In this document: positions 50,912 to 60,075 of the stretch, piece after piece
Layout: every line of letters starts with the position of its first letter
Numbering within the stretch: position 1 is the stretch's first letter
NCBI RefSeq assembly: GCF_027947535.2
Contig: NZ_JAAGKO020000012.1
Coordinates: forward strand, 100,788-164,787
Source of the DNA: Streptantibioticus silvisoli
GTDB taxonomy: Bacteria; Actinomycetota; Actinomycetes; Streptomycetales; Streptomycetaceae
DNA: 64,000 bases
Reading direction: 5' to 3'
Made by a program: the position numbers and the translations under genes
The notes under the pieces: model-generated
Told to the model about the DNA's origin: nothing
The model's database searches: none
Seen by the model: only the letters and a program-made list of their open reading frames with translations

Positions 50912-51124
50912 GTCTCGGTTCCACGGCTGGCCGCGGGGGCCGGCGTACGGTTCCGGTGACCACGGAAGCCCCGCACCGGCCGCCGTCGCACGCGGTCCGC
51001 CCGCGCGTCCGCGCCCCGGACCGCAGGACGGCGGCAGCCCGCCTCACGGCAGATCCGCGCCTGCCGAACCGCACGGCAACCGGTCCGGCGCCGGCGCGGT
51101 CGGCGTGTGCGGCCGCAACGACGA

Positions 51125-51163
51125 CGTCTCCCGCCCCGTCGTGGTCGACGGGGGCGGGAGACG
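51125..51163 (-). terminator. Hairpin after the second MDR gene
   Basis: A 17-bp stem with one bulge (51125-51141 with 51146-51163) and a 4-base loop lies 12 bases past the minus-strand stop at 51176. Confidence 0.8.
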
Positions 51164-51175
51164 CGGGCGTGGTTG

Positions 51176-52123
51176 TCAGGAGGCGGTCGTCGCGGAGTGG
51201 TCCACGGTGAGGACCGCGTTGCCGATGACGCGGCGGTCGCGCAGGTCGGACAGGACCTCGGCGGTGCGCCGCCAGTCCTCCCGGCGGCCGATGACCGGGT
51301 GCAGCAGGCCGCCGGCGGTCAGCCGGACCAGGGTCGCCAGGTCGTCGCCGAAGCCCTCGTCGGAGTGCTCGTAGTGGAAGTGCCGGACGGTGCCCGAGCG
51401 CGGGCCCTTGAAGAACTCGAAGAAGCTCAGCTGCGCGGGCTCGCGGGACGCCTGGCCGAACCAGACCATCTGCCCGCGCGGGCGCAGCAGGGACAGCGCC
51501 TTCGGGGTGGAGGCGCCGCCGACGGACTCCAGGACGATGTCGAACGTGCCCTCGACGTCGTCCAGGTCGTGCACGACCTCGGCGCCGAACTCCTCCAGTA
51601 CCTTGCCGCGTTCGGGCGTGGCGGTCACGGCGGTGACGTGCGCGCCGGAGTTGACGGCGAGTTCGGTGGTGTAGTGGCCGACGCCGCCGGAGGCGCCGGT
51701 GAGCAGGACGCGCCGGCCGGCCAGCGGGCCAGCCGCACGCAGCAGCCGCAGGGCGGTCAGGCCGGCCAGCGGAAGGGCGGCGGCCTGCTCGAAGGAGACG
51801 TCGGCCGGCAGCACCGCGAGGGAGGCGGTGGGCACCGCGACCCGCTGCGCCCAGCCGTTGGCCGGCGGGTGGCCGACGACCCGGCTGCCGGCGGCGGGGC
51901 CGGAACCGTCGGCGGCGGCCCGGACCACGACGCCGGCCACGTCCTTGCCGGGCCGGCCGACGCGCTTGATGGGGCCGTGGAGCTGGAAGACCTCGCCGCG
52001 GTTGACGGAGAAGACCGCCACCTCGACGACGGCCTCGTTCGCGGCGGGCGACGGCTCGTCGGCCTCTCCGAGTTCGACCATCTCCTCCGGGCGGCCGGTG
52101 GGCAGCATCGCCTTCATCGACAT
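51176..52123 (-). CDS. Zinc-free MDR-family oxidoreductase, second
   Basis: A 315-residue MDR protein with VFSVNRGEVFQLHGPIKRVG in the catalytic domain, VLPADVSFEQAAALPLAGLTAL, the cofactor loop VLLTGASGGVGHYTTELAVNSG and DIVLESVGGAST. It differs clearly from the gene at 49825 and faces it. It probably reduces an enone or quinone with NADPH. ATG at 52123 with AGGAG 7 bases upstream. The 683-bp divergent space to the LuxR-type regulator suggests regulation by it. Confidence 0.88.
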   Translation of the reverse strand: MSMKAMLPTGRPEEMVELGEADEPSPAANEAVVEVAVFSVNRGEVFQLHGPIKRVGRPGKDVAGVVVRAAADGSGPAAGSRVVGHPPANGWAQRVAVPTASLAVLPADVSFEQAAALPLAGLTALRLLRAAGPLAGRRVLLTGASGGVGHYTTELAVNSGAHVTAVTATPERGKVLEEFGAEVVHDLDDVEGTFDIVLESVGGASTPKALSLLRPRGQMVWFGQASREPAQLSFFEFFKGPRSGTVRHFHYEHSDEGFGDDLATLVRLTAGGLLHPVIGRREDWRRTAEVLSDLRDRRVIGNAVLTVDHSATTAS

Positions 52124-52806
52124 CGGGCACTCCTGTGTTCTCGGGTTCACGTCGAATTCGCGCGCTTTCGGCCCGCCGGATTCCGGGATGTCGCGGGTGG
52201 GGATTTCCGCCGGCGTGCGGTGGGGGACGCCCTTCACGCGCGTCACCACGCTAGGCGGGAATGCTCCGGCTCCCGCGCCGAATGCCCCGGAGGAGATCGC
52301 CGGATGTCCCGAAGGGAACACGGCGGGCGGCCGGCGGGCGTTGCGCCGGGGTGCCCCGGGCAAGGGACCGGGGGAGTACTGCGGGCGATGACCGCGTTCA
52401 ACGCGCCTGCGGCGAAAGCGGGTTCGGCCCGGTGTGTCCGGCAAGGCGTCGGCCGGAACGCCTGCGGTCCCGGTGGTGGTGGCCGCCGGGACCAGGTCGT
52501 GACGGCGTACTTTCGGTGGCCGGGAACGATACGGTGCGTCACACCGGCCGACGGGGGACAATGGCGAGAGGAATCCGGCCCGCAGGACGATGCCGGGTAA
52601 TCCTTCGGCGCATTCCGGTGTTTCTTCCGGGTGCCGCGCGGGACATGGGCGAACCCCGGAAGTGCCATCGCCGGGATTTTTGGTCCACGCGCCATGCCAC
52701 TACCGGTGAATTACCGTCGCCGTGCCGTCAAATCGGAGATACGTTCGGGCCGTCCATTCGAAGGAGGAGCCGGCACCCGACCCTTTCTCCGTCCCTGGAG
52801 GCAGCT
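52124..52806. other. Divergent regulatory region
   Basis: A 683-bp stretch between the MDR gene and the LuxR-type regulator. It contains the short inverted repeat TGTCCC-GAA-GGGAACA (52305-52320) and two similar GAATGC(T/C)CCGG segments (about 52259 and 52280). Both are low-confidence operator candidates. No gene is supported. Confidence 0.4.
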
Positions 52807-53496
52807 GTGGATACGAAGAGAGCGGCAGCGATGTCTGACGACCACCCGATGTCGTCGCTGTCCCAGCAGAGGGTGGTCGTGGTGGCGGACTCGTTCCCCG
52901 TGCCGCGCGGGGCCGTCGCCGCGTTGCTGCGGCACTCGGGGGCGGCGGACGCCACCCACGAGGCCGGCACGGTGGAGGCCGCGCTCGACGCACTGCGCCG
53001 GGCGGACGCCGGCATGCTCGTCACCGAGGTCGACCTGGCCGGCCGCGGCGACGGCGTCCACCTGTGCCGCGAGGTCAAGCGGCTGCCCCGGCCGCCGCGG
53101 GTGCTGATGTTCACCGGGGCGGAGGACCCGGCCGTGGTCGCCGCCTGCCTGGCCGGCGGCGCCGACGGCTTCGTGCACCGCACGGCCACCCCGGAACGCC
53201 TGGTCCGCGCCGTCGAGACGCTCGCCGCCGGCCGCCCGGTGTGGTACCTGCGCGAGCACTGCGGCATCACCGAACTGATCCCCCGCACCCTGCGGGTGCA
53301 CGGCATGACCGAACGCGAACAGGAGGTGCTCGGCATGCTCCTCGCGCGGTACTCCAACGACGAGATAGCGGCGCAGCTCCACCTGGCCCGGCAGACCGTG
53401 AAGAACCACGTGAGCAGCGTCCTGCGCAAACTCGGGGTCACCAACCGGCGCGAACTGCTGACGGCGCAGGGCCCGTCGTGGCCCCGGGGCGGCTGA
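52807..53496 (+). CDS. LuxR-family transcriptional regulator with atypical receiver domain
   Basis: A 229-residue NarL/FixJ-like protein. The N-terminal receiver-like part (about 15-130) begins QRVVVVADSFPVPRGAVAALL; where a phosphate-accepting Asp is expected (MLVTEVDLAGRGDG) it has Glu, so normal phosphorylation is unlikely. LMFTG and GADGFVHR match later receiver strands. The C-terminal MTEREQEVLGMLLARYSNDE followed by QTVKNHVSSVLRKLGVTNRREL is a complete LuxR helix-turn-helix. GTG at 52807 was chosen for GGAGG 5 bases upstream; ATG at 52831 lacks one. No cognate kinase is adjacent; probably a pathway regulator controlled otherwise. Confidence 0.85.
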   Translation: MDTKRAAAMSDDHPMSSLSQQRVVVVADSFPVPRGAVAALLRHSGAADATHEAGTVEAALDALRRADAGMLVTEVDLAGRGDGVHLCREVKRLPRPPRVLMFTGAEDPAVVAACLAGGADGFVHRTATPERLVRAVETLAAGRPVWYLREHCGITELIPRTLRVHGMTEREQEVLGMLLARYSNDEIAAQLHLARQTVKNHVSSVLRKLGVTNRRELLTAQGPSWPRGG

Positions 53497-54188
53497 TGAC
53501 CCGGGCCCGCCACGCGCCGCGGGTCCGCGAACCCCGCGCCGCGTACCGCCGCCGCATTCACGTCCCGGGACACCGGGATACCGGGGCACCGGGGCACCGG
53601 GACACCGGGACACCGGGATACCGGGACCGACTGATCAGGGGCCTCACGAACGCGCCGCGATCCGTTGGCCAGGAACCGGGGCTGATGCCTCGGAGGAGAT
53701 ACCGGCGGCGCCCGGAAGCGGGACGCGCGGTTCGTCCGACGGGAAAGGGCCCCGGCCCGCAAGGGATTCACACCGCTGACGGGACGGCCGAAGGCCTTTC
53801 CCCCGGCCCACCCGCAATTCCCCCGCCCGCGAGGACGGATCGGCTCCGCCGGGTTACGCGGTCGCCGTGGCGGGTTCTGCCAACGCACCGCTTCGCACCG
53901 CCCAGCGCCGACCCGTATCGCACCGCCTCGCTCGCACCGCACGCCCTGCTCCGTCCAGCACCGCACCGCCGGGCCGCGCCGCCCTTGCGCCGACCCGGGC
54001 CGCGTCGACCCACACCGCGCCGCCCGGCACCGCACCGGACCGCGCCGCCCAGCACCGCACCGCGCCCCGCCGCACCGCTCCGTCTCGCCCCGATCCGCCC
54101 CACCCCCCTCACCCCACTCCACCCCGACCCCGCCGTCCCCGACCGCCTTCGCGGCCGGTGGGCGGCTCACTCCCGGAGGACTGCAACC
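53497..54188. other. Low-complexity intergenic region
   Basis: The 692 bp between regulator and SDR hold an 8-bp repeat run and a long CACCGC-rich stretch (about 53880-54120). The frame of the SDR stays open back through it, but the translation is Arg/Pro/His-rich and the SDR has its own ribosome binding site. Confidence 0.5.
53571..53626. repeat. Seven-copy 8-bp tandem repeat (C/T)ACCGGG(A/G)
   Basis: Seven contiguous 8-bp units start at 53571, varying only at the first and last base of each unit. Confidence 0.85.
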
Positions 54189-54962
54189 GTGAGCACAGCT
54201 CCCGCGACCGCCCGTTTCCAGGGACGCGTCGCCCTCATCACCGGTGCCAGCCGGGGCATCGGACTCGCCGTGGCCGAGCGGCTGGTCGCCGAAGGCGCGC
54301 GGGTCTGCGTCACCGCCCGGTCCGCCGGACCGCTGGACGACGCGGTGCGTGCCCTCGGCGGCGAGCGGCACGCCATCGCGGTCGCCGGACGCGGTGACTC
54401 CGCCGAGCACCGCCGCGAGGCGGTGGCCCGCACCCTGGAGGCGTTCGGGCGGCTGGACGTGCTGGTCAACAACACCGGGATCAACCCGGTGTTCGGCCCG
54501 GTGCTGGACCTGGAGGACGCCACCGTCCGCAAGGTCTTCGAGGTCAACGTCCTGGCCGCGCTGGGCTGGCTGCGCGAGGCGCACGCGGCGTGGATGGGCG
54601 AGCACGGCGGCGCGGTGGTCAACATGACCGCGGTCGCCGGGCTGCGGCCGGCCGCCGGCATCGGCCTGTACGGCGCGAGCAAGGCCGCCCTGATCCACCT
54701 GACCGCGCAGCTCGGGCAGGAACTCGGCCCCGGCATCCGGGTCAACGCGATCGCCCCCGCGGTCGTCAAGACCCGGTTCGCGGCGAAGCTGTACGAGGAG
54801 CGGGAGAAGGAGATCGCCGCCGGCTACGCCCTCGACCGGCTCGGCACCCCCGAGGACATCGCCGCGGCGGTGGCGTACCTGGCGTCCGACGACGCCTCCT
54901 GGGTCACCGGCCAGACCCTCGCCGTCGACGGCGGCCTGGTCGGCGCGGGCGGCGGAGTCTGA
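54189..54962 (+). CDS. SDR-family oxidoreductase with altered catalytic serine
   Basis: A 257-residue classical short-chain dehydrogenase. The cofactor motif is ALITGASRGIGLAVAERLV, NNTGIN follows, and YGASK holds the catalytic Tyr/Lys. Thirteen residues before that Tyr, where FabG-like enzymes have Ser (xxSVxG), this reads MTAVAG, so the Ser is Ala; a Thr lies one position earlier. Activity may be reduced or use the Thr. AIAPAVVKTRF and SWVTGQTLAVDGGL are typical C-terminal motifs of 3-oxoacyl reductase-like SDRs. GTG at 54189 with GGAGG 9 bases upstream. Confidence 0.88.
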   Translation: MSTAPATARFQGRVALITGASRGIGLAVAERLVAEGARVCVTARSAGPLDDAVRALGGERHAIAVAGRGDSAEHRREAVARTLEAFGRLDVLVNNTGINPVFGPVLDLEDATVRKVFEVNVLAALGWLREAHAAWMGEHGGAVVNMTAVAGLRPAAGIGLYGASKAALIHLTAQLGQELGPGIRVNAIAPAVVKTRFAAKLYEEREKEIAAGYALDRLGTPEDIAAAVAYLASDDASWVTGQTLAVDGGLVGAGGGV

Positions 54963-55632
54963 CCGGCCGGCGGTCACCCCGGCGCCGCAGCCTCCGCGAG
55001 GCGACCCGCCGCCGACGCTGAGGTCTTCGCCGTGGGCCCCTTCGGCGTGGGCCCCGTCGGCGTGGGCCTCCGAAGCATGGGCCCCTCCGGCGCCCGACCC
55101 CGACAGCGCCGGTCCCCTCACCGTGTGCCCCCTCAGCGCCGACCCCAACAGCACCGACCGCCCCGCCCCCGTAGGCCCACTCCCACTCCCCGGCCCCCGG
55201 CGACCGCATGGTCACCGGGGGCCGGGGCGCGTGGCGGGCGGTTCGCGGGAAAGCCGGGAGCCGGTCCGGACGGGCCGGCGGCAGGGCCGGTGAGCGGTGT
55301 GACCGGTGTGACCGGCCAGGAGAACCACGGGAATGCCGAAGGCCGTTTCGAACGAGCCGTCCCCCGCCCGGAAAGGCAAGTGGGAAAGCGCGCAAGGAAT
55401 ACGGATTCCGGTGTGCCCAAGGAAACACGCGGTAGGCGCGTGAAGTGACATCGGGGCGAAGCGCCGCCGCGCGAAAGCGGCGGGTGAATCGGCCGGGTGT
55501 TCCTTTGGGGGCAAGGACGCCCGCCCTTGGGCGCATTCTGCTTGAGGCGGTCCGCGGGCGGCGCATAACGTCGTTGATGTGCCGGGCCGTCGCTGGAAAG
55601 ACGGCCCGGGGTTTCGTTCCCGAGGAGGACTC
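54963..55632. other. Intergenic region between SDR and tautomerase genes
   Basis: 670 bp without a supported gene. It contains a 15-bp repeat (55027-55071) and, near 55300-55570, sequence less biased toward coding GC patterns that probably includes the tautomerase promoter. Confidence 0.45.
55027..55071. repeat. Three-copy 15-bp tandem repeat TCGGCGTGGGCCCCG
   Basis: Units start at 55027, 55042 and 55057, with one to three substitutions each. Confidence 0.75.
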
Positions 55633-55815
55633 ATGCCCGTCGTCACCATTCTTCAGGGCCCGCGTGACGTGGAGCTCAAGCGCGACCTGGTCGCCCGCAT
55701 CACCGACGCCTTTGTCGACGCGTACAAGATCCCGGCCGAGACCGTCCAGGTCTGGATCACCGAGACCCCGGCCGACAGCTGGGCCGCCGCGGGCAAGCTC
55801 ATCGCCGACAGCTGA
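55633..55815 (+). CDS. 4-oxalocrotonate tautomerase-like protein
   Basis: A 60-residue protein starting MPVVTILQGPRD; after Met removal Pro1 would be the catalytic base of this family. LKRDLVARITDAFVDAYKIPAETVQVWI matches the helix and second strand of 4-OT, and length is typical for hexameric 4-OT enzymes. It would catalyse keto-enol or related tautomerisation of an alpha-keto acid or polyketide-like intermediate. GAGGAGGACTC precedes the ATG. It is monocistronic, ended by a perfect 20-bp hairpin. Confidence 0.85.
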   Translation: MPVVTILQGPRDVELKRDLVARITDAFVDAYKIPAETVQVWITETPADSWAAAGKLIADS

Positions 55816-55830
55816 GCGTCCCGCACGCCA

Positions 55831-55876
55831 CACCACGGTCCCGGCCGCCGCGCTGACGGCGGCCGGGACCGTGGTG
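55831..55876 (+). terminator. Perfect 20-bp hairpin after the tautomerase gene
   Basis: Arms 55831-55850 and 55857-55876 are exactly complementary around CGCTGA, 15 bases after the stop; the strongest terminator in the window. Confidence 0.92.
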
Positions 55877-55937
55877 TTGGCGGGCAGCGTCCCGCGTTCC
55901 CGGTCCCGTCCGCCGCCGAACCGTGCAAGGAGCACCC

Positions 55938-56021
55938 GTGCCGCAGACCATGAGCACCAAGGGCTTGAAGCCTCACCGCGTGCGCCCGCCGTGGCAGGCC
56001 CGACCGGCGGTGCCGCGATGA
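55938..56021 (+). CDS. 27-residue ORF coupled to the phosphotransferase gene
   Basis: GTG at 55938 has AAGGAG 5 bases upstream and the TGA overlaps the phosphotransferase ATG (ATGA). The product begins MPQTMSTKGLKPHRVRPPWQ and is basic. It is probably a translational leader that couples ribosomes into the next gene, which itself lacks a good ribosome binding site; an independent peptide function is unlikely. Confidence 0.45.
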   Translation: MPQTMSTKGLKPHRVRPPWQARPAVPR

Positions 56022-57070
56022 GCGGCCCGCTGCCCGGCGTCCGGCCCGCCACACCGGCCGGGATCGACCCGGACCGCCTGGCGTCCTGGCTGGCCGGGCA
56101 CCTGCCGTGGCCCGGACCGCTGGGCGCGGTCACCCTGCTGGCCGGCGGCCGGTCCAACCTGACCTACCGGGTCGAGTGGGGCGACCGGCCGCTCGTGCTG
56201 CGCCGCCCGCCGCTGGGCCACGTACTGGCCACCGCGCACGACATGGCCCGCGAGCACCGGGTGCTGACCGCGCTCGGCCCGACCCCGGTGCCCGTGCCGC
56301 GCACCGGGGGACTGTGCGAGGACCCCGGCGTGCTGGGCGCGCCGTTCTACGTGATGGAACTGGCCGACGGCATCGCCCTGCGCGGCGACGCGGACCTCGC
56401 GCCGTTCGGGCCGCGGGCGGCCGGGCGCATCGCGTACGCGCTCGTCGACACCCTCGCCACGCTGCACGCGGTGGACGCCGAGGCGTGCGGGCTGGGCGGC
56501 TTCGGCCGGCCGGAGGGGTTCATGGCCCGCCAGGTGCGCCGCTGGCGCCGCCAGTGGGACGACTCGCGGACCCGCGAGGTGCCCGGCGCCGACCGGCTCA
56601 ACGACCGGCTCGCCGCCGGCTGCCCGCCCTCGGTCCCCGGCCGGCTGGTGCACGGCGACTTCAAGCTCGACAACGTCCTGCTCGATTCGGCCGACCCCGG
56701 CCGGGTGACCGCCGTCCTGGACTGGGAGATGGCCACCCTCGGCGACCCGCTCGCCGACCTGGGCATGTTCTGCATGTACTGGGACGGCTTCGGCGGCCTG
56801 GACCGCTCCCCGGTGGCCTCGCCCGGCGCGCTGCCCGGCTGGCCGCGGACCGCCGACCTCGTGCGGCGGTACGCCCGCCACCACGGCGACGGCCTCGAAC
56901 ACCTCGACTGGTACGTCGCGTTCGCCTTCTACAAGATCGCGGCGATCCTGGAGGGCATCCACTGCCGCGCCGCGGCCGGCCTGACCGTCGGCGACGAGTC
57001 CGCCGACGTCGCCGACGCCGTGCCGGTGCTGGTCGAACGCGGTCACGCCGTGCTCGACGGCCTCCGCTGA
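56018..57070 (+). CDS. APH-family phosphotransferase (ACAD10/11 N-terminal-like)
   Basis: A 350-residue kinase-fold protein with [25 protein letters not shown], the catalytic-loop [14 protein letters not shown] and the metal-binding [17 protein letters not shown]. This subgroup is homologous to the kinase half of acyl-CoA dehydrogenases ACAD10/11 and to LvaA of Pseudomonas levulinate catabolism, which phosphorylates the 4-hydroxyl of 4-hydroxyacyl-CoA. The next gene is an acyl-CoA dehydrogenase, so the pair mirrors ACAD11. It may process a gamma-hydroxyacyl-CoA. Aminoglycoside resistance is unlikely. Confidence 0.85.
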   Translation: MSGPLPGVRPATPAGIDPDRLASWLAGHLPWPGPLGAVTLLAGGRSNLTYRVEWGDRPLVLRRPPLGHVLATAHDMAREHRVLTALGPTPVPVPRTGGLCEDPGVLGAPFYVMELADGIALRGDADLAPFGPRAAGRIAYALVDTLATLHAVDAEACGLGGFGRPEGFMARQVRRWRRQWDDSRTREVPGADRLNDRLAAGCPPSVPGRLVHGDFKLDNVLLDSADPGRVTAVLDWEMATLGDPLADLGMFCMYWDGFGGLDRSPVASPGALPGWPRTADLVRRYARHHGDGLEHLDWYVAFAFYKIAAILEGIHCRAAAGLTVGDESADVADAVPVLVERGHAVLDGLR

Positions 57071-57155
57071 GCCGCCCCGCCCGCACCGTTCGCCGTTCCC
57101 CTTGCCCCTGCCCGTTCCCGTTGCCCCGTTCCCGTTGCCCCGGCTGGAGATCCCG

Positions 57156-58370
57156 ATGGAATTCGCCTACGACGCGACCACCGAAGAACTGCGCGCCCGG
57201 CTGTCCGCCTTCCTCGACGAGCACGTCCTGCCCGCGGAGCCGGTCTTCGCCGCCGAGTACGCCGCCGGCGAGCCGTGGCACCGGCCGCCGGTGCTGGCCC
57301 GGCTGAAGACCGAGGCCCGGCGGCAGGGCCTGTGGAACCTGTTCCTGCCCGGCACGCGCTACGGCGCCGGGCTGACCAACCTCCAGTACGCGCCGCTGGC
57401 GGAACTCACCGGGCGCAGCCCGTTCCTGGCGCCGGAGGCGGTCAACTGCGCCGCGCCGGACACCGGGAACATGGAACTGCTGACCGCCTTCGGCACCCCC
57501 GCCCAGCAGGACCGCTGGCTCAAGCCGCTGCTGGACGGCTCGATCCGTTCCGCGTTCTGCATGACCGAGCCCGAGGTCGCCTCGTGCGACGCGGCCAACA
57601 TCGCCACCCGCATCGTGCGCGACGGCGACGAGTACGTCGTCAACGGGCGCAAGTGGTGGTCGTCCGGTGCGATGGCCCCGGACTGCGAGCTGTTCGTGGT
57701 GATGGGCAAGACCGACCCGGACGGCCCGCGGCACCGCCAGCAGTCGATGGTCCTGGTGCCGCGCGACACCCCCGGTGTGGACGTCAGGCGCGGGGTGACC
57801 GTCTTCGGCTACACCGACGGGCCGCACGGCGGGCACGGCGAGATCGTCTTCACCGACGTGCGGGTGCCGGCCGAGAACCTGGTCGGCGGCGAGGGCGACG
57901 GGTTCGCCATCGCGCAGGCGCGGCTCGGGCCGGGCCGTATCCACCACTGCATGCGGCTGATCGGCATGGCCGAGCGGGCCTTCGACCTGATGTGCCGACG
58001 GGTGGGCGCGCGCACCGCGTTCGGCCGCCCGCTGGCCGAGCAGGGCGTGATCCGCGAGTGGATCGCGGAGTCCCGGGTGCGCATCGAGATGGCGCGGCTG
58101 CTGGTGCTCAAGACCGCGTGGCTGATGGACACCGTGGGCAACAAGGGCGCCCACACCGAGATCCAGTCCATCAAGATCGCGGTCCCGGCGATGGCCGAAT
58201 GGGTCCTGGACAAGGCGATCCAGGCGCACGGCGGCGGCGGGGTCTCCCAGGACTTCCCGCTCGCCCAGCTGTGGGCGCACGCGCGCACCCTGCGGCTGGC
58301 CGACGGCCCCGACGAGGTGCACCGCGCCTCCCTCGCCCGCCGCGAACTGCGCCGCTACGAGGCCGACTAG
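57156..58370 (+). CDS. Acyl-CoA dehydrogenase (ACAD11/FadE-like)
   Basis: A 404-residue flavoprotein with [20 protein letters not shown], the FAD-contact [45 protein letters not shown] and [21 protein letters not shown] near the C-terminus, matching the ACAD10/11 type. With the upstream kinase it would convert a phosphorylated 4-hydroxyacyl-CoA to an alpha,beta-unsaturated product by phosphate loss, as proposed for that pair elsewhere. ATG at 57156 has GGAGA 5 bases upstream. A terminator follows. Confidence 0.88.
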   Translation: MEFAYDATTEELRARLSAFLDEHVLPAEPVFAAEYAAGEPWHRPPVLARLKTEARRQGLWNLFLPGTRYGAGLTNLQYAPLAELTGRSPFLAPEAVNCAAPDTGNMELLTAFGTPAQQDRWLKPLLDGSIRSAFCMTEPEVASCDAANIATRIVRDGDEYVVNGRKWWSSGAMAPDCELFVVMGKTDPDGPRHRQQSMVLVPRDTPGVDVRRGVTVFGYTDGPHGGHGEIVFTDVRVPAENLVGGEGDGFAIAQARLGPGRIHHCMRLIGMAERAFDLMCRRVGARTAFGRPLAEQGVIREWIAESRVRIEMARLLVLKTAWLMDTVGNKGAHTEIQSIKIAVPAMAEWVLDKAIQAHGGGGVSQDFPLAQLWAHARTLRLADGPDEVHRASLARRELRRYEAD

Positions 58371-58392
58371 CCACCCCGCGTCCTTCCCCCGC

Positions 58393-58431
58393 CGGCCGCC
58401 GCCGTTCCGCTTCCCGGGACGGCGGCGGCCG
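58393..58431 (+). terminator. Hairpin after the acyl-CoA dehydrogenase
   Basis: A 16-bp stem (58393-58408 with 58416-58431, one wobble) with a 7-base loop, 22 bases after the stop. Confidence 0.8.
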
Positions 58432-58508
58432 TTCGCGTCCCCGGACCGCGCGCCGCCGCCGACCGGGAACCTCCCGCGGAGCGGCGGCCCTCGCGGCACC
58501 GGAAATCC

Positions 58509-58681
58509 GATCATGTAATTCGATCATGGAATGCGGCGGCGGACATCCGGGGGCGGGCCCGGCGCGGTCCGCCAATGGATCATGAGGTGGCCGGCCCGGG
58601 TAATTCGGTGGATCATCGAATTCCGCATGCGCGGTACTCCCTTGGTGGAAGTCGGCCTCGGCCGGTGGTACCCGCGGTACC
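58509..58681. promoter_or_regulatory. GATCAT cluster and GGTACC-CGC-GGTACC palindrome upstream of the KAS gene
   Basis: GATCAT occurs at 58509, 58522, 58578 and 58611, twice with a nearby TAATTC, in an unusually AT-rich setting. A perfect inverted repeat GGTACC-CGC-GGTACC lies at 58667-58681, about 70 bp before the start codon. These look like regulator-binding sites for the 58750-63895 genes. Confidence 0.5.
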
Positions 58682-58749
58682 GGTCGTCCCGGCGATCCAG
58701 TACCCGGCGGCCCATGGAATCCGCGAAGTCCCCGAATAGAGTTTTGGCC

Positions 58750-60075
58750 ATGACGAACAAGGAATTCGAGCACCACAATGCCGAAAGTTCCCCGCCGACG
58801 TCATTCCTCGCCTCGTGTGACGAAGGCATCGTGATCACCGGTATCGGCGTGGTCCTGCCCAACACGCGGACGGTCGACCAATTCTGGACCAACATCTCCC
58901 AGGGCCGCTCCCAGATCGGCCGGCTCACCCGGTTCGACGGTGAGGCGGCCGGCCTGCCGGTCCACGCGGCGGCCGAGATCAACGGCTTCGACCACCACGC
59001 CTTCCTCCCCGAGCTCACCGACGGCCACGCGGCGAAGTACTCGCGGGAGATCCTGATCACCATGTCCGCGGTCGCCGAGGCCCGCCGCGACGCCGGACTG
59101 CCGATCGACGGCATCGACCCGCGCCGGCTGGGCATCGTGATGTCCTCCTCGCGCGGCCCGCTGGCGTGGTGGCGCGACGTGCTGACCGGCGCCGACCCCG
59201 CCGCGTTCGGCGACAAGGGCGCGATGTTCCGCGGCATGGCCGGCTGCCCCGCCACGCTGTCGGCCATCTACAACAACGCCCAGGGCCTGGTCACCACCAT
59301 CAGCAACGCCTGCGTGGGCGGCCACCAGGCCATCGGGCTGGCGCTGCGCGAACTGCGCTCCGGCGCGGCCGACGCGATGCTGGTCGGCGGCCACGAGTTC
59401 CCGATCATGCCGGAGGTCGTCTCCTGCTACCGGGCGGCCGGCAAGGGCGTGATGTCCACCGAGCGCGACGACCCGTCCCGCGCCGTGCGCCCCTACAGCG
59501 CCGACCGCGAGGGCTTCGCGCTCGGTGAGGGCTCGGTCGTGCTGTGCCTGGAACGCGAGTCCACCGCCAAGGCCCGCGGCGCGCGGATCTACTCCGAGGT
59601 GCTGTCCGCGGCGAGCCTCAACGAGGCCGCGCACCCCACCACCATGGACCTCACCGGCAAGGTCACCGCCTCCCTCATCGAGGACGCCCTCGCCGACGCC
59701 GGCCGCTCCGCCGCCGACGTCGACTACTTCTGCGCCCACGGCACCGCCACCCGCTACAACGACATCGCCGAGACCCGCGCGCTGCGCGCCCTCTACCCCG
59801 AGGCGAGCGCCGCGCAGCTGCCGCCGATCAGCTCCAACAAGCCGATCTACGGCCACACGTTCGGCATGGCGGGCATCATCAACGTCGCCGCGACCAGTCT
59901 GATGGTCCACCACCAGGCGATCGCGCCGACCATCAACCTCACCACCCGCGACCCCGAGTGCGACCACGACCACGTCTTCGAGGGCCTGCGCCCCGCGCGC
60001 CTGGACCTGGCGGTGTCGATGTCGTTCGCGTTCGGCAGCCAGACCTCCGTGGTCACCGTGGGGGCGCCGTCATGA
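58750..60075 (+). CDS. Beta-ketoacyl synthase (KAS II/FabF-like)
   Basis: A 441-residue condensing enzyme beginning IVITGIGVVLPNTRTVDQFW at about residue 27. The triad is complete: Cys in ISNACVGGHQAI, His in CAHGTATRYND and His in PIYGHTFGMAG. It lacks the partner chain-length factor of type II aromatic systems. It is translationally coupled (ATGA) to a CoA-transferase, which suggests condensation of CoA-derived acyl units. No carrier protein gene is adjacent. The start ATG at 58750 has only a weak ribosome binding site. Confidence 0.88.
   Translation: MTNKEFEHHNAESSPPTSFLASCDEGIVITGIGVVLPNTRTVDQFWTNISQGRSQIGRLTRFDGEAAGLPVHAAAEINGFDHHAFLPELTDGHAAKYSREILITMSAVAEARRDAGLPIDGIDPRRLGIVMSSSRGPLAWWRDVLTGADPAAFGDKGAMFRGMAGCPATLSAIYNNAQGLVTTISNACVGGHQAIGLALRELRSGAADAMLVGGHEFPIMPEVVSCYRAAGKGVMSTERDDPSRAVRPYSADREGFALGEGSVVLCLERESTAKARGARIYSEVLSAASLNEAAHPTTMDLTGKVTASLIEDALADAGRSAADVDYFCAHGTATRYNDIAETRALRALYPEASAAQLPPISSNKPIYGHTFGMAGIINVAATSLMVHHQAIAPTINLTTRDPECDHDHVFEGLRPARLDLAVSMSFAFGSQTSVVTVGAPS

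Larger units (their letters stand above)
50809..51175. other. Convergent intergenic region with three terminator hairpins
   Basis: The 367-bp gap between the two converging MDR genes holds hairpins at 50827, 50879 and 51125, annotated separately, and no gene. Confidence 0.6.
58371..58749. other. Intergenic region before the KAS gene
   Basis: This 379-bp stretch holds the ACAD terminator hairpin, four GATCAT motifs and a GGTACC palindrome, annotated separately. It should include the promoter for the KAS/CoA-transferase unit; no clear -35/-10 pair was found. Confidence 0.5.

Noticed and set aside
53496..54188. Extension of the SDR upstream to the ATG overlapping the LuxR stop
   Set aside because: The frame is open, but the residues are Arg/Pro/His-rich repeats and the SDR fold begins right after the GTG at 54189, which has GGAGG.
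55445..56017. Longer N-terminus for the phosphotransferase
   Set aside because: It would cross the tautomerase gene and its perfect terminator; the fold starts after 56018.
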